Shown: positions 8,439-16,923, counted from the first letter of the stretch. The stretch is 24,992 bases of DNA from an uncultured Duganella sp. (GCA_946482335.1 CAMLRG010000074.1:1-24992), one strand, 5' to 3'. The notes: generated by a model not told the origin, from the sequence alone. Translations and numbers: made by a program.

Positions 8439-9619
8439 GGATGAAATTCGCGATCGTGCTGCGCAAGGAATTGGTGGAAACCCTGCGCGACCGCCGTGCC
8501 CTCAGCCTGCTGCTGCTGTTCGTGCTGATGTATCCCCTGCTGGTGGGCATGATGCTGCAGCGCCAGATCGACCGCGCCACCAGGCCGGAGCGGGAAGGCG
8601 TGGAGCTGGCCGTGATCGGCAGCGCGCAGGCGCCGACGCTGATGAACCAGCTGCGCCAGCGCAACGTCAACATCACCGAACTGGAACCGATGGGCGAAGA
8701 GGACATCAATGCCCTGCTGCGGCGCCAGACGGTGACGGCCGTGCTGCGCCTCGACCCGGAATTCGCGGAAAATTACCACGCCATGCGGCCGGCGCGCGTC
8801 GAACTGTGGTTCGATTCCGCCTCCGACAGTTCGCGCAAACTCGATGAGGTGGAATTCGTGCTGCGCGAATACAGCCGCAACATCGCCAGCGCGCGGCTGC
8901 TGGCGCACGGCGTCTCGCCGGTCAACCTGAACCCGGTGCTGGTGCAGCGCTACGATGCCGGCACCAGCGCTTCGCGCTCGGCCAACACCATCAGCACCAT
9001 GCTGGGCATCTTCTTCATCCCCGCCTTCATGTTCTGCATGAGCACCGCCGTCGACAGCACGGCCGGCGAGCGCGAACGCCGTTCGCTGGAAGTGCTGATG
9101 GCGCAACCGGTGCGGCCGGCCGACCTGATCATCGGCAAATGGCTGGCGGCGTCGCTGCTGTCGATCGTCGGCATCACGCTGGAACTGGCCATTGCCCACG
9201 GCATCCTGAAGTGGCTGCCGCTCGAGGAAATCGGGCTGTCGTGGCGCCTGGGCTGGCGCGACCTGGCCATGGTGTGCCTGGCCTCGGCCACCTTGTCGCT
9301 GTTCGCGGCGGCGCTGGAAATCGCCCTGGCCATCAATGCCCGCTCCTTCAAGGAAGCGCAAACCCTGGTCAGCTTCACCATGATCGTGCCGCTGGTGCCG
9401 GTCATCGTGGTGCCGATGATGAACCTGACCAATTCCTGGTGGATGTACATGGTGCCCGTGCTGTCCAACCAGACCTTGCTGCGCGAGCTGGCCAAAGGCC
9501 AGAGCATCGGCATGCTGCCCTTCCTGCAAACCTTCTTCAGCAGCCTGCTGCTGGCGATGCTGTGCGTCTGGTATACCGAGCGGCGCATGAAGAGCGAGAA
9601 ATACATGATGACCGTATAA
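8435..9619 (+). CDS. ABC-2 type export permease, NatB-like
   Basis: A 394-residue membrane subunit. One N-terminal transmembrane helix (about 22-42) is followed by an extracytoplasmic domain of roughly 140 residues. Five or six further helices follow, at about 187-206, 232-255, 276-300, 310-328, 335-345 (weak) and 358-380. GERERRSLEVLMAQPV (about 211-226) is the conserved cytoplasmic coupling motif of NatB-type permeases. The start at 8435 overlaps the ATPase stop as ATGA and has GAGGAAGGAA upstream; a second ATG at 8441 is possible. The gene forms an exporter with the preceding ATPase. Confidence 0.9.
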   Translation: MRMKFAIVLRKELVETLRDRRALSLLLLFVLMYPLLVGMMLQRQIDRATRPEREGVELAVIGSAQAPTLMNQLRQRNVNITELEPMGEEDINALLRRQTVTAVLRLDPEFAENYHAMRPARVELWFDSASDSSRKLDEVEFVLREYSRNIASARLLAHGVSPVNLNPVLVQRYDAGTSASRSANTISTMLGIFFIPAFMFCMSTAVDSTAGERERRSLEVLMAQPVRPADLIIGKWLAASLLSIVGITLELAIAHGILKWLPLEEIGLSWRLGWRDLAMVCLASATLSLFAAALEIALAINARSFKEAQTLVSFTMIVPLVPVIVVPMMNLTNSWWMYMVPVLSNQTLLRELAKGQSIGMLPFLQTFFSSLLLAMLCVWYTERRMKSEKYMMTV

Positions 9620-9620
9620 T
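9615..9620 (+). promoter_or_regulatory. Possible -10 element for the OsmC-family gene
   Basis: TATAATG reads across the TAA stop of the permease gene, 30 bp before the next ATG. The -35 position has no good hexamer, so this could be a weak internal promoter or chance. Confidence 0.3.
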
Positions 9621-9649
9621 GCCCGGACGCATTTTTACGGAGATGAGCA

Positions 9650-10072
9650 ATGGAAGTCAAAGTCAGCTGGAATGGCCCCTCGGGCATGAGTTTCCGCGCC
9701 CAGACGGGTTCTGGCCACATGGTTGCCATGGATGGCGCACCGGAGGGCGGCGGCCATAACCTGGCGCCGCGCCCGATGGAGATGGTGTTGCTGGGCACCG
9801 GCGGCTGCACCGCCTATGACGTGGTGCTGATCCTGAAGAAGGGCCGGGCCGACGTGCGCGGCTGCGACGTGACGCTGCAAGCCGAACGTGCCGAGACCGA
9901 GCCGAAGGTGTTCACCAAGATCAACTTCCACTTCATCGTCACCGGCAAGGACTTGAAGCCGGAAGCGGTGGAGCGCGCCATCACCCTGTCCCACGACAAG
10001 TACTGCTCGGCCAGCATCATGCTGGCCAAGACCGCGCAGATCACCCACAGCTTCGAGATCATCGAAGCCTGA
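9650..10072 (+). CDS. OsmC/Ohr-family peroxide reductase
   Basis: A 140-residue protein of the OsmC fold, a dimeric thiol peroxidase that reduces organic hydroperoxides in the cytoplasm. The two active-site cysteines are present: C53 in TGGCTAYDVV and C119 in HDKYCSAS, with the helical layout between them typical of the YhfA-like OsmC subgroup. ACGGAG precedes the ATG. The gene is 30 bp after the ABC permease gene and could be read with it. Its 3' end overlaps the convergent DUF2938 gene by 14 bp. Substrate preference is unknown. Confidence 0.88.
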   Translation: MEVKVSWNGPSGMSFRAQTGSGHMVAMDGAPEGGGHNLAPRPMEMVLLGTGGCTAYDVVLILKKGRADVRGCDVTLQAERAETEPKVFTKINFHFIVTGKDLKPEAVERAITLSHDKYCSASIMLAKTAQITHSFEIIEA

Positions 10073-10526
10073 GTACCAGCGCGGCCAGATACAGGCCGGC
10101 CCCGAACACCATATGGTTGGTCAGGCTGCGCAGGCAATTCTTGACCGGCGCCGGGGTCTTGCTGGCCGCGAAGCCGAGGCCCATCGCGGGCTGCATCACG
10201 AACAGCGGTGCGCCGACCGTGGCGATGCCGACCGCCAGCGCCGGCGCCAGCGTCGGCTGCAGCAGCCAGCCATTGCCGGCCACGGCCACCAGCGCCGCGG
10301 CAAACGCCACGCCGGTCGCGTAATGCACGGCCCAGCCGAGCGCCGCTTCGCCCGCCACCGCCGGCGCCGCGGCAATCGAGGCGTGGGTAAAGCGTCCCTG
10401 CAACAGGTGCCCGGCCCAGCGGCCGACGAAGGCCATGTTCATGGTCTTGACGCCCATGCGCTTGAGTAAGGCCAGCCACAGGTCGAACACGACGGTGGCG
10501 CCAAGGCCGATCAAGATGATTTCCAT
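10059..10526 (-). CDS. DUF2938 family membrane protein
   Basis: A 155-residue integral membrane protein of unknown function. The N-terminus MEIILIGLGATVVFDLWLALL is a first hydrophobic helix. Three more hydrophobic stretches follow, with conserved-looking HASIAAAPAVAGEAALGWAVHY and a basic C-terminal end. I recognise the DUF2938 pattern. The frame extends to 10613, but the ATG at 10526 has GGGAG before it and lies just downstream of a well-formed promoter (10552-10582). It is divergent from the MerR-family regulator at 10592, whose likely operator lies inside this gene's promoter, so it is probably that regulator's target. Confidence 0.8.
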   Translation of the reverse strand: MEIILIGLGATVVFDLWLALLKRMGVKTMNMAFVGRWAGHLLQGRFTHASIAAAPAVAGEAALGWAVHYATGVAFAAALVAVAGNGWLLQPTLAPALAVGIATVGAPLFVMQPAMGLGFAASKTPAPVKNCLRSLTNHMVFGAGLYLAALVLRLR

Positions 10527-10551
10527 TGCAATCTCCCAGGTTGATGGGCAC

Positions 10552-10582
10552 ACTGTAGAAGTTGAAGTCAACTTCAAGTCAA
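10552..10582 (-). promoter_or_regulatory. MerR-type promoter with operator dyad (19-bp spacer) for the DUF2938 gene
   Basis: On the minus strand TTGACT (10577-10582) and TACAGT (10552-10557) are 19 bp apart, the over-long spacer characteristic of MerR-activated promoters. Inside it, TTGAAGT (10562-10568) and ACTTCAA (10571-10577) form a dyad with a 2-bp centre, so the operator sits between -35 and -10 as for MerR, CueR and SoxR. Transcription would start about 20 nt before the DUF2938 ATG. Confidence 0.8.
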
Positions 10583-10591
10583 GGATTTTTG

Positions 10592-11002
10592 ATGGATATC
10601 GCCGAAGTCGCACAGCGCACGGGCATGGCTGCCTCCACCTTGCGCTATTACGAGAAAAAGGGCTTGATCAAGCCGGCCGGCCGCAATGGCTTGCGGCGCA
10701 CGTACGCGCCCGGCGTGCTCGACACGCTGGCCCTGATTTCGCTCGGCCAGTCAGCCGGGCTGTCATTGGATGAGATAGGGGCGATGTTCACGCCCGACGG
10801 CGGCACCGCCATCGACCGCGGCTTCCTGCTGGCCAAGGCGGATGAGATCGACGCGCTGGCCAGGCGGCTCAAAGCCATGAGCGAAGGCTTGCGCCACGCG
10901 GCCGCCTGCCCTGCGTCCAGCCACGCCGAGTGCCCGACATTCCAGCGCCTGCTGAAAGCCGCCGCCTCCGGCGCCCTCGCGCGCAGCCTGCAAAAACACT
11001 GA
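10592..11002 (+). CDS. MerR-family transcriptional regulator with CueR-like C-x7-C loop
   Basis: A 136-residue regulator. The winged helix-turn-helix is at the N-terminus (MDIAEVAQRTGMAASTLRYYEKKGLI, with the RYYE motif at 18-21), followed by a dimerisation helix (about 77-103). C106 and C114 in CPASSHAECP have the C-x7-C-P spacing of the CueR metal loop, but the equivalent of CueR Ser77/ZntR Cys79 falls around G71 and is neither Ser nor Cys. Metal sensing is therefore uncertain. AAGGA (10581-10585) supports the ATG at 10592 over the in-frame TTG at 10562. The gene is divergent from DUF2938 and shares its control region. Confidence 0.88.
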   Translation: MDIAEVAQRTGMAASTLRYYEKKGLIKPAGRNGLRRTYAPGVLDTLALISLGQSAGLSLDEIGAMFTPDGGTAIDRGFLLAKADEIDALARRLKAMSEGLRHAAACPASSHAECPTFQRLLKAAASGALARSLQKH

Positions 11003-11008
11003 ACTTTC

Positions 11009-11028
11009 CGGCCTTGCGCCGAAGGCCG
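11009..11028 (+). terminator. Weak hairpin between the merR-type gene and coq7
   Basis: CGGCCTT (11009-11015) and AAGGCCG (11022-11028) form a 7-bp stem with a 6-nt loop in the 36-bp gap between the two convergent genes. On the plus strand TCTTTT follows about 8 nt later; on the minus strand there is no U-tract. A weak terminator for the regulator gene is possible. Confidence 0.4.
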
Positions 11029-11038
11029 CCGCGGTCTT

Positions 11039-11677
11039 TTAGATGTAGTAAGTGGTCGAGGTCATGACCTTCGACATGGCTTTCATGGCCAGCTGGATCG
11101 GCAGCGGGGTCTTTTCGGCGCCCATCTCTTCCGCCGCCTTGCCATGGGCGATTTCATCGGTGCGCATCTGTTCGACGATCGCGCGCGACTTGGCGTCCTG
11201 CGGCGGCAGCTTGTCGAGGTGGCTGGCCAGGTGGGCTTCAACCTGGCGTTCGGTCTCCACCACGAAGCCCAGGCTTTGCTTGTCGCCCGTCAGCGCGGCG
11301 GCCGTGCCCAGCGCGTAGGCGCCCGCGTAGAACAAGGGATTCAGGAAGCTTGGCTGCGAGCCCAGCTCCGACAAGCGTTGCGCGCACCACGCCAGGTGGT
11401 CTTCTTCTTCGCGGCTGGCCTTCTCGAATGCCGCGCGCGCTTCGTCGCTCTTGGCAAAACGCGCCTGCGAGTTGTACAGCGCCTGCGCCATCACCTCGCC
11501 CACATGGTTGACGCGCATCAGGCCCGCGCTATGGCGGTGCTCCTGCTCCGTCATCTCCGCATCGGCCGCATGCACGGCGGGACTGGGCCGCGATGCCGAA
11601 TGCACGCCAGCCAGCACGCGCAGCGCCTTGTCGGCGCCAGTGATGAAACGGTCGAGGGGATTGTGGTAGCGGTTCAT
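11039..11677 (-). CDS. coq7: Ubiquinone biosynthesis monooxygenase Coq7
   Basis: A 212-residue di-iron enzyme that hydroxylates 2-polyprenyl-3-methyl-6-methoxy-1,4-benzoquinone in ubiquinone synthesis, associated with the inner membrane. All six iron ligands fit: E61 (HVGEVMAQ), E91 and H94 (EEEDH), E143, and E175 and H178 (DEIAH). The frame is open to 11788, but the family N-terminus starts at the ATG at 11677. It lies 49 bp after an unrecognised 148-residue gene. A TATAAT at 11709-11714 may give it its own promoter. Proteobacteria use either Coq7 or UbiF for this step; here it is Coq7. Confidence 0.95.
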   Translation of the reverse strand: MNRYHNPLDRFITGADKALRVLAGVHSASRPSPAVHAADAEMTEQEHRHSAGLMRVNHVGEVMAQALYNSQARFAKSDEARAAFEKASREEEDHLAWCAQRLSELGSQPSFLNPLFYAGAYALGTAAALTGDKQSLGFVVETERQVEAHLASHLDKLPPQDAKSRAIVEQMRTDEIAHGKAAEEMGAEKTPLPIQLAMKAMSKVMTSTTYYI

Positions 11678-11708
11678 GATGGTAGGTCCAGCTGGTTCGG
11701 AAAACCAC

Positions 11709-11714
11709 ATTATA
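11709..11714 (-). promoter_or_regulatory. coq7: Possible -10 element for coq7
   Basis: TATAATG on the minus strand lies 32 bp upstream of the coq7 ATG in the gap after the preceding gene. No clear -35 is visible, so confidence is low. Confidence 0.35.
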
Positions 11715-11726
11715 GGCCCGCCGTGC

Positions 11727-12173
11727 TCAGGCCCCCTCGCGCAGGATGCGCTGTTTCTCCAGCCAGTCCGCCACCGGCCCGCGCGCATCGATCTTCGAAA
11801 TGTCCTTCGCCACGCCCAGGTTCAGTCCAAGCAGGAAAGGGATCGAGTCCACCGGCACTTCCGGAAAATAGTCCGCCATCGCCCGCATGAAACGCGGCGA
11901 CTCCAGCACTTCCACCACCTTGGCGCCGCTCATGAACTGCAGGATGCTGGTCATGCTGTGGCCCGGCCCGATGCTGCGGTAGATGAAGCGGTTGAAGGCC
12001 TTATCGAGCGCCTTGAAATCAAGCTGCTCCTTGGTCATCAGGCCGGCCAGGTAATACAAGCCGATCGCCGTGCGGAAAAAACCGCTCGATTCGCCGGCAC
12101 TCAGGCCGCAACGGGTCACCGTCAATATTTTTTCCTGCACGGCAACGTCGAGCTTGGGATGGTGTACTTGCAT
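11727..12173 (-). CDS. Conserved-looking protein of unknown function upstream of coq7
   Basis: A 148-residue protein that I do not recognise. It has no signal peptide and no clear transmembrane helix. The sequence looks alpha-helical and soluble, with CGLSAGESSGFFRTAIGLYY (about 22-41) and a C-terminal half rich in charged helices ending in WLEKQRILREGA. AAGGAAC before the ATG at 12173 and high-GC codon use like its neighbours argue that it is a real gene. It lies 49 bp upstream of coq7 in the same direction and may form an operon with it. The 191-bp gap upstream holds an imperfect 20-bp dyad (12191-12210). No function is proposed. Confidence 0.7.
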   Translation of the reverse strand: MQVHHPKLDVAVQEKILTVTRCGLSAGESSGFFRTAIGLYYLAGLMTKEQLDFKALDKAFNRFIYRSIGPGHSMTSILQFMSGAKVVEVLESPRFMRAMADYFPEVPVDSIPFLLGLNLGVAKDISKIDARGPVADWLEKQRILREGA

Positions 12174-12364
12174 ATTTGTTCCTTGCGCCAGGGTATCAAC
12201 CTTGTTACCCTTGAAATTTTAGTGCTAAACCAACACCGGCGCACCCCCGTTCCCCGGAAAGTGCGTCCTGGGGCGCCGAATGTGCAGGCTATCGCATATG
12301 AGCAACCGATATGTCGCGCATTCAATACAATGCCATCATGTGAAAAGGGGTTAGCGGAGTCAAC
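12174..12364. promoter_or_regulatory. Divergent intergenic region with an imperfect dyad
   Basis: This 191-bp gap separates the unknown 148-residue gene from the ABC ATPase gene. GGGTA (12191-12195) and TACCC (12206-12210) flank CAA/TTG (12197-12199 and 12202-12204), giving an imperfect 20-bp palindrome about 20 bp upstream of the minus-strand ATG. TACAAT at 12326-12331 is a possible -10 for the plus-strand gene but lacks a -35. GGAG at 12355-12358 is that gene's Shine-Dalgarno. Confidence 0.35.
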
Positions 12365-13258
12365 ATGGAATTGCGCATCAAGAACTTGTCAAAGACCTAT
12401 GCCAACGGTGTCGTCGCGCTCGACAATGTGTCGCTGACGATTCCCGCCGGCATGTTCGGCTTGCTGGGCCCGAATGGCGCCGGCAAGTCGACGCTGATGC
12501 GCACCCTGGCCACCCTGCAGGAATGCGACGCCGGCTCGGTCTTTTTCGGCGACCTCGACGTGCTCGATGAAAAGGATGAAATCCGCCGCCTGCTGGGCTA
12601 CCTGCCGCAAGACTTCGGCGTCTACCCCAAAGTCACCGCTTACGAGATGCTGGACCATTTCGCGGTCCTGAAAGGCTTGTCCCACCGCGCCCGCCGCCGC
12701 GAAGTGGTCGATGGCCTGCTGCAGCAAACCAACCTGTTCGAAGTGCGCCACCAGCGCCTGGGCGGCTTTTCCGGCGGCATGCGCCAGCGCTTCGGCATCG
12801 CCCAGGCCCTGCTGGGCGATCCGAAACTGATCATCGTCGACGAGCCGACCGCCGGCCTCGACCCGCAGGAGCGCGTGCGTTTCCACAACCTGCTGTCCGA
12901 CATCGGCGAAGAGCGCACCGTGATCCTGTCCACCCACATCGTGTCCGACGTGGCCGACCTGTGCGCCAACATGGCCATCATCAACAAGGGCAAGCTGCTG
13001 GTGGCCGGCGCCACCCAGCAACTGATCGACGACGTCAGCTGCAAGATCTGGGCGCGCTTCGTCGACAAGAAGGAGCTGGCCTATTTCCAGCAGCGCCATG
13101 CCGTGATTTCGACCCGCCTGATGTCGGGCCGCACCCTGATCCACGTCTACAACGACGATGACCCGGGCGACGGCTTCGAGGAAGCATTGGGCGACCTGGA
13201 AGACCTGTACTTCGCGACCATCCTCGGCCGCCACGACGTCGGCAACGCCTGCGACTGA
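12365..13258 (+). CDS. ABC transporter ATP-binding protein, partner of the M1-fused permease
   Basis: A 297-residue ATPase. Walker A is GPNGAGKS (35-42), the signature is FSGGM (135-139), Walker B is LIIVDE (155-160) and the switch histidine is H191. A C-terminal extension of about 80 residues, beyond the core ATPase, may form a regulatory or permease-contacting domain. GCGGAG upstream supports the ATG at 12365. The gene ends 12 bp before the 1191-residue permease-peptidase gene, with which it is surely co-translated and forms the transporter. The substrate is not known. Confidence 0.92.
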   Translation: MELRIKNLSKTYANGVVALDNVSLTIPAGMFGLLGPNGAGKSTLMRTLATLQECDAGSVFFGDLDVLDEKDEIRRLLGYLPQDFGVYPKVTAYEMLDHFAVLKGLSHRARRREVVDGLLQQTNLFEVRHQRLGGFSGGMRQRFGIAQALLGDPKLIIVDEPTAGLDPQERVRFHNLLSDIGEERTVILSTHIVSDVADLCANMAIINKGKLLVAGATQQLIDDVSCKIWARFVDKKELAYFQQRHAVISTRLMSGRTLIHVYNDDDPGDGFEEALGDLEDLYFATILGRHDVGNACD

Positions 13259-13270
13259 CCGGGGCCGCCC

Positions 13271-16200
13271 ATGTTTGCCATCGCCCTCTTTGAAGCGAAA
13301 CAGCGCCTGAAGCTGCTCTCGACCTGGGTCTATTTCGCCATGTTCCTGCTGCTGGCCGTGCTGTGGATGGCGGCCGCCGGCGGCGTGTTCAAGGAAGCCA
13401 TCGTCACCTTCGGCGGCCGCGTCTTCATCAACGCGCCGCGCTCGATCATGCTGACCAGCTCCTTCCTGGGCTGCATGGGCGTGATCATCATCGCCGCCGT
13501 CATGGGGCGCTCGGTGCAGCAGGACTTCGAGTACGAGACCCATCACTTCTTCTTCTCCGCCCCGATCCGCAAATACCAGTACATGCTGGGCCGCTTCCTC
13601 GGCGGCTGGCTGGTGCTGTGCGTGGTGTTCGCCTCGATCCCGCTCGGCGTCTGGCTCGGCACCCAGGTGCCGGGCATCGATCCCGAGCGCCTTGGGCCAT
13701 TCCAGCTGTCGCACTACCTGCTGCCCTACACGCTGTCGCTGCTGCCCAACCTGTTCATTTTCGGCGCCATCTTCTTCGTGCTGGCCGCGCTGACGCGGCG
13801 CATGCTGCCGGTGTACGTTTCCAGCGTGGTCATGCTGGTCGGCTATATCGTGGCGCCGGGCCTGGCGCGCGACCTCGATTACAAGACGCTGGCGGCGCTG
13901 ATCGACCCGTTCGGCACCACCGCCGTCATCCGCCTCACCGAATACTGGCCGATCGCCGAACGCAATCTGCGCCTGGTGCTGCCGGAAGGGGTATTCCTGC
14001 TGAACCGCGCGATCTGGTCGTCGTTTGCCCTGGTAGCGCTGCTGCTGGGCTACTGGCGCTTCCATTTCATCAGCACCGTCGATAGCGGCGCCGCGGCGCG
14101 CAGCGACAACGGCATGCCGGCCCCCCTGAGCCAGGCCGCCGCCGCCACCAGCGAGCAACCGGACTTCAAGGCACGCAACCTGGGTTTGCTGCTGCTGCGA
14201 TTCAGCTACCTCAACCTGCGCGAAACCACCAAGAACATCTATTTCTTCGTCATCGTGCTGGCCGGGGTGCTGACCATGTACGCCGGTTCGCTGGACATGG
14301 GATCGATGTTCGGCACCGGCACCTATCCGGTCACCTACCTGGTGCTGGAAATGGTCAGCAACACCTTCTCGCTGTTCATGCTGGTGGTGACCACCTTCTA
14401 TGCGGGTGAAATGGTGTGGCGCGAGCGCGAGCACCGCATGGCGCAGATGCTCGACGCCTTGCCGGTGCCAAGCTGGCTGCCGATCCTGTCCAAGCTGTTC
14501 GGCCTGGTCGGCGTGCAGGCCCTGCTGCTGCTCATCGTCATGCTGGTCGGCATGTCGATCCAGCTGTTCAAGGGCTACTTCAACCTGCAGCCCGGCCTCT
14601 ACCTCACATGGCTGTTCACCGTGCAGTTGCCCACCTACGCGCTGATCGCGGTGCTGGCGATCGCCACCCAGGTCCTGGTGAACCAGAAGTACGTGGCCTA
14701 CTTCGTGATGGTCATCTACTACGTGGCGACCCTGACCATCGCCGCCCTGGGCCTGGACCATCCGATGGTGCTGTACGCGGTGACGCCGGACCTGCCCTAT
14801 TCCGACATGAATGGCTTCGGCCACTTCATGGTGCGCGAGCGCTGGTATGAGCTGTACTGGGCCGGCGCCGCCGTGATGCTGATGGTGCTGACCGTGGTGT
14901 TCTGGCCGCGCGGCACCAACGAGGAATGGCGCCAGCGCGCCAGCCTGGCGCGCCACGCGCTGACGCTGCCTGTGCTGGGCAGCTTTGCCTTCGGGCTGGC
15001 ATTGTTCCTGGGCGCAGGCGCGGTGCTGGCCTATAACCTGTGCGTGGGCGACTTCAAGACCCGCTTCACCAAGGATGCGCTGCGTGCCGACTATGAGCGC
15101 AAGTACAGGCAAGTGCTGGACGTCGCGCAGCCTCGCATCACCGATGTGCGCCTGGGCCTGGACATGTACCCCGAACAGCGCACGCTGAAAGTCAAAGGCC
15201 GGTACCAGCTGGAGAACAAGACGCCGCAGCCGGTCAACACGATTTACGTGCAGCAGGATCCCGACGCCGACTTGCAGCCGCTGCGCTTTGGCCGCGCCGC
15301 ACACCGCGTGCTGAACGACCGGGAACTGGGTTTCTACAGCTATCGGCTGGAACAGCCATTGCAGCCGGGAGAAAAGGTCACGCTGGATTTCGTCCTGAGC
15401 TACGAACCGAAGGGCATCTTCAACCTGGGCAAGACCACCCCGGTGCTCAACAACGGCACCTTCTTCAACAATACCGTGCTGCCGCACATCGGCTACCAGC
15501 GCCATGCCGAGCTGACCGATCCGCGCGACCGCAAGAAACATGGCTTGCCGGCGCAGGAACGCAAGCTGCCGCGCGACGACCCGAAAGGCTTGTCCAGCAA
15601 CTACCTGGGCACCGACGCGGACTGGGTCAGCTTCGAAGCCACCCTGGGCACTTCCGGCGACCAGACCGCGGTGGCCCCCGGCACCCTGGTGAAGGAATGG
15701 CGCAAGCAAGGGCGCCGCTACTTCCATTACCGGATGGAGCAGCCGATCCTGAACTTCTATGCCTTCCAGTCGGCGCGCTATGCCGTCAAGCACGACTGGT
15801 GGCAGGACGTCGGCATCGAAATCTATTACCACCCGGGCCATGAATACAACCTGGACCGCATGGTGAAGGGCGTCAAGGACTCGCTCGACTATTACACGCG
15901 CAACTTCAGCCCTTACCAGCACAAGATCGTGCGCATCGTGGAATTCCCGCGCTACGAGCGCTTCGCGCAATCCTTCCCCAACACCATCCCCTATTCGGAA
16001 GCGGTGGGCTTCATCGCCAAGGTGGACGACAAGAACCCCAAGGATATCGATTATCCGACCTATATCACGGCGCATGAAGTGGCGCACCAGTGGTGGGCGC
16101 ACCAGCTGGTGGGCGGCAATACGCGCGGCGCCACGGTGCTGAGCGAGACATTGGCCGAATACTCGGCGCTGATGGTGATGAAGAAGAGCTTCGGGCCGCA

Positions 16201-16846
16201 GCGCATGCGCCGCTTCCTGCGCTATGACTTGAACAAGTACCTGTTCGGCCGCGCCACGGAAAACAAGCGCGAACTGCCGCTGGCGGACAATGAAGACCAG
16301 GGCTACATCCACTACCACAAGGGCAGCCTGGCCATGTACCTGCTGGCCGACATCGTCGGCGAGGACAAGATCAACGCCCTGCTGGCCGAGCTGCTGCGCC
16401 AGTATTCGTACCATGCGCCGCCCTACCCGAGTGTGACGGTGCTGGTGGATGGCTTGCGCCGCATCGTCCCGCCCGAGCAGGCATACCTGGTCGATGACTT
16501 GTTCAATTCCATCGTGCTGTTCGACAACCGTGTGGTCGCGGCTACCGCCGAGAAGCGCGCCGACGGCAAGTACGACGTCACGCTGACCGTGCATGCCGCC
16601 AAGCTGCGTTCCGATGAACTGGGGGCCGAACAGGAAGTGCCGGTGCGCGACCTGATCGAGATCGGCGTCGACGACAAGGATGGCAACGCCCTGCTGCGCG
16701 AACGCAAGCTGATCGACCGCAAGCAGACGACCTTCCAGCTGGTGGTCAGCGGCCGCCCGGACAAAGCCGGCATCGATCCGGACAATAAGCTGATCGACCG
16801 CAAACCGGACGACAATATGGGCAGTGTCGAGACCACGTCGCGCTAA
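13271..16846 (+). CDS. ABC-2 permease fused to an M1-family metallopeptidase domain
   Basis: A 1191-residue fusion. Two ABC-2-type membrane halves are visible: six helices at about 17-36, 57-79, 111-130, 150-175, 178-197 and 248-268, then six at about 322-340, 355-377, 403-431, 443-469, 473-494 and 528-546. A thirteenth helix follows (566-590), and after about 600 an M1 peptidase region. The zinc motif is HEVAHQWW with H935, E936 and H939, and E959 in LSETLAEY as third ligand, spaced by 19 instead of the classical 18 residues. HYHKGSLAM carries the likely catalytic tyrosine. YSEAVGFI stands where the GxMEN motif would be. With a cytosolic N-terminus, 13 helices would put the peptidase outside. 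The type is known in databases as ABC permease/M1 aminopeptidase; its role is unknown. Confidence 0.88.
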   Translation: MFAIALFEAKQRLKLLSTWVYFAMFLLLAVLWMAAAGGVFKEAIVTFGGRVFINAPRSIMLTSSFLGCMGVIIIAAVMGRSVQQDFEYETHHFFFSAPIRKYQYMLGRFLGGWLVLCVVFASIPLGVWLGTQVPGIDPERLGPFQLSHYLLPYTLSLLPNLFIFGAIFFVLAALTRRMLPVYVSSVVMLVGYIVAPGLARDLDYKTLAALIDPFGTTAVIRLTEYWPIAERNLRLVLPEGVFLLNRAIWSSFALVALLLGYWRFHFISTVDSGAAARSDNGMPAPLSQAAAATSEQPDFKARNLGLLLLRFSYLNLRETTKNIYFFVIVLAGVLTMYAGSLDMGSMFGTGTYPVTYLVLEMVSNTFSLFMLVVTTFYAGEMVWREREHRMAQMLDALPVPSWLPILSKLFGLVGVQALLLLIVMLVGMSIQLFKGYFNLQPGLYLTWLFTVQLPTYALIAVLAIATQVLVNQKYVAYFVMVIYYVATLTIAALGLDHPMVLYAVTPDLPYSDMNGFGHFMVRERWYELYWAGAAVMLMVLTVVFWPRGTNEEWRQRASLARHALTLPVLGSFAFGLALFLGAGAVLAYNLCVGDFKTRFTKDALRADYERKYRQVLDVAQPRITDVRLGLDMYPEQRTLKVKGRYQLENKTPQPVNTIYVQQDPDADLQPLRFGRAAHRVLNDRELGFYSYRLEQPLQPGEKVTLDFVLSYEPKGIFNLGKTTPVLNNGTFFNNTVLPHIGYQRHAELTDPRDRKKHGLPAQERKLPRDDPKGLSSNYLGTDADWVSFEATLGTSGDQTAVAPGTLVKEWRKQGRRYFHYRMEQPILNFYAFQSARYAVKHDWWQDVGIEIYYHPGHEYNLDRMVKGVKDSLDYYTRNFSPYQHKIVRIVEFPRYERFAQSFPNTIPYSEAVGFIAKVDDKNPKDIDYPTYITAHEVAHQWWAHQLVGGNTRGATVLSETLAEYSALMVMKKSFGPQRMRRFLRYDLNKYLFGRATENKRELPLADNEDQGYIHYHKGSLAMYLLADIVGEDKINALLAELLRQYSYHAPPYPSVTVLVDGLRRIVPPEQAYLVDDLFNSIVLFDNRVVAATAEKRADGKYDVTLTVHAAKLRSDELGAEQEVPVRDLIEIGVDDKDGNALLRERKLIDRKQTTFQLVVSGRPDKAGIDPDNKLIDRKPDDNMGSVETTSR

Positions 16847-16873
16847 CGGTTAAGCAACGCACAATGTGTGCCG

Positions 16874-16923
16874 CCCATGGTTGCTACGCTTTCAGTCAAC
16901 TTTGAATGCGAGGCAACCATGGG
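16874..16923 (+). promoter_or_regulatory. Inverted repeat that encloses the DUF3597 start codon
   Basis: CCCATGGTTGC (16874-16884) and GCAACCATGGG (16913-16923) are perfect 11-bp inverted arms around a 28-nt loop. The right arm contains the ATG at 16919-16921 and the end of the GAGG ribosome-binding site. If the transcript begins upstream of 16874, the start codon would be locked in a stem. A possible promoter with -35 in the left arm (TTGCTA 16881-16886, TTGAAT 16902-16907, 15-bp spacer) would instead leave the left arm out of the mRNA. Confidence 0.6.

Noticed and set aside
10562..10591. An upstream TTG start for the MerR-family regulator.
   Set aside because: It lies within the operator dyad and adds residues that do not fit the family; the ATG at 10592 has AAGGA upstream.
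12389..16594. An uninterrupted 4.2-kb open frame on the minus strand, antisense to the ABC ATPase and permease-peptidase genes.
   Set aside because: Its product is rich in His, Gln, Arg, Ala and Val with no domain, the usual look of the antisense frame of a high-GC gene. The plus-strand genes have complete motifs.
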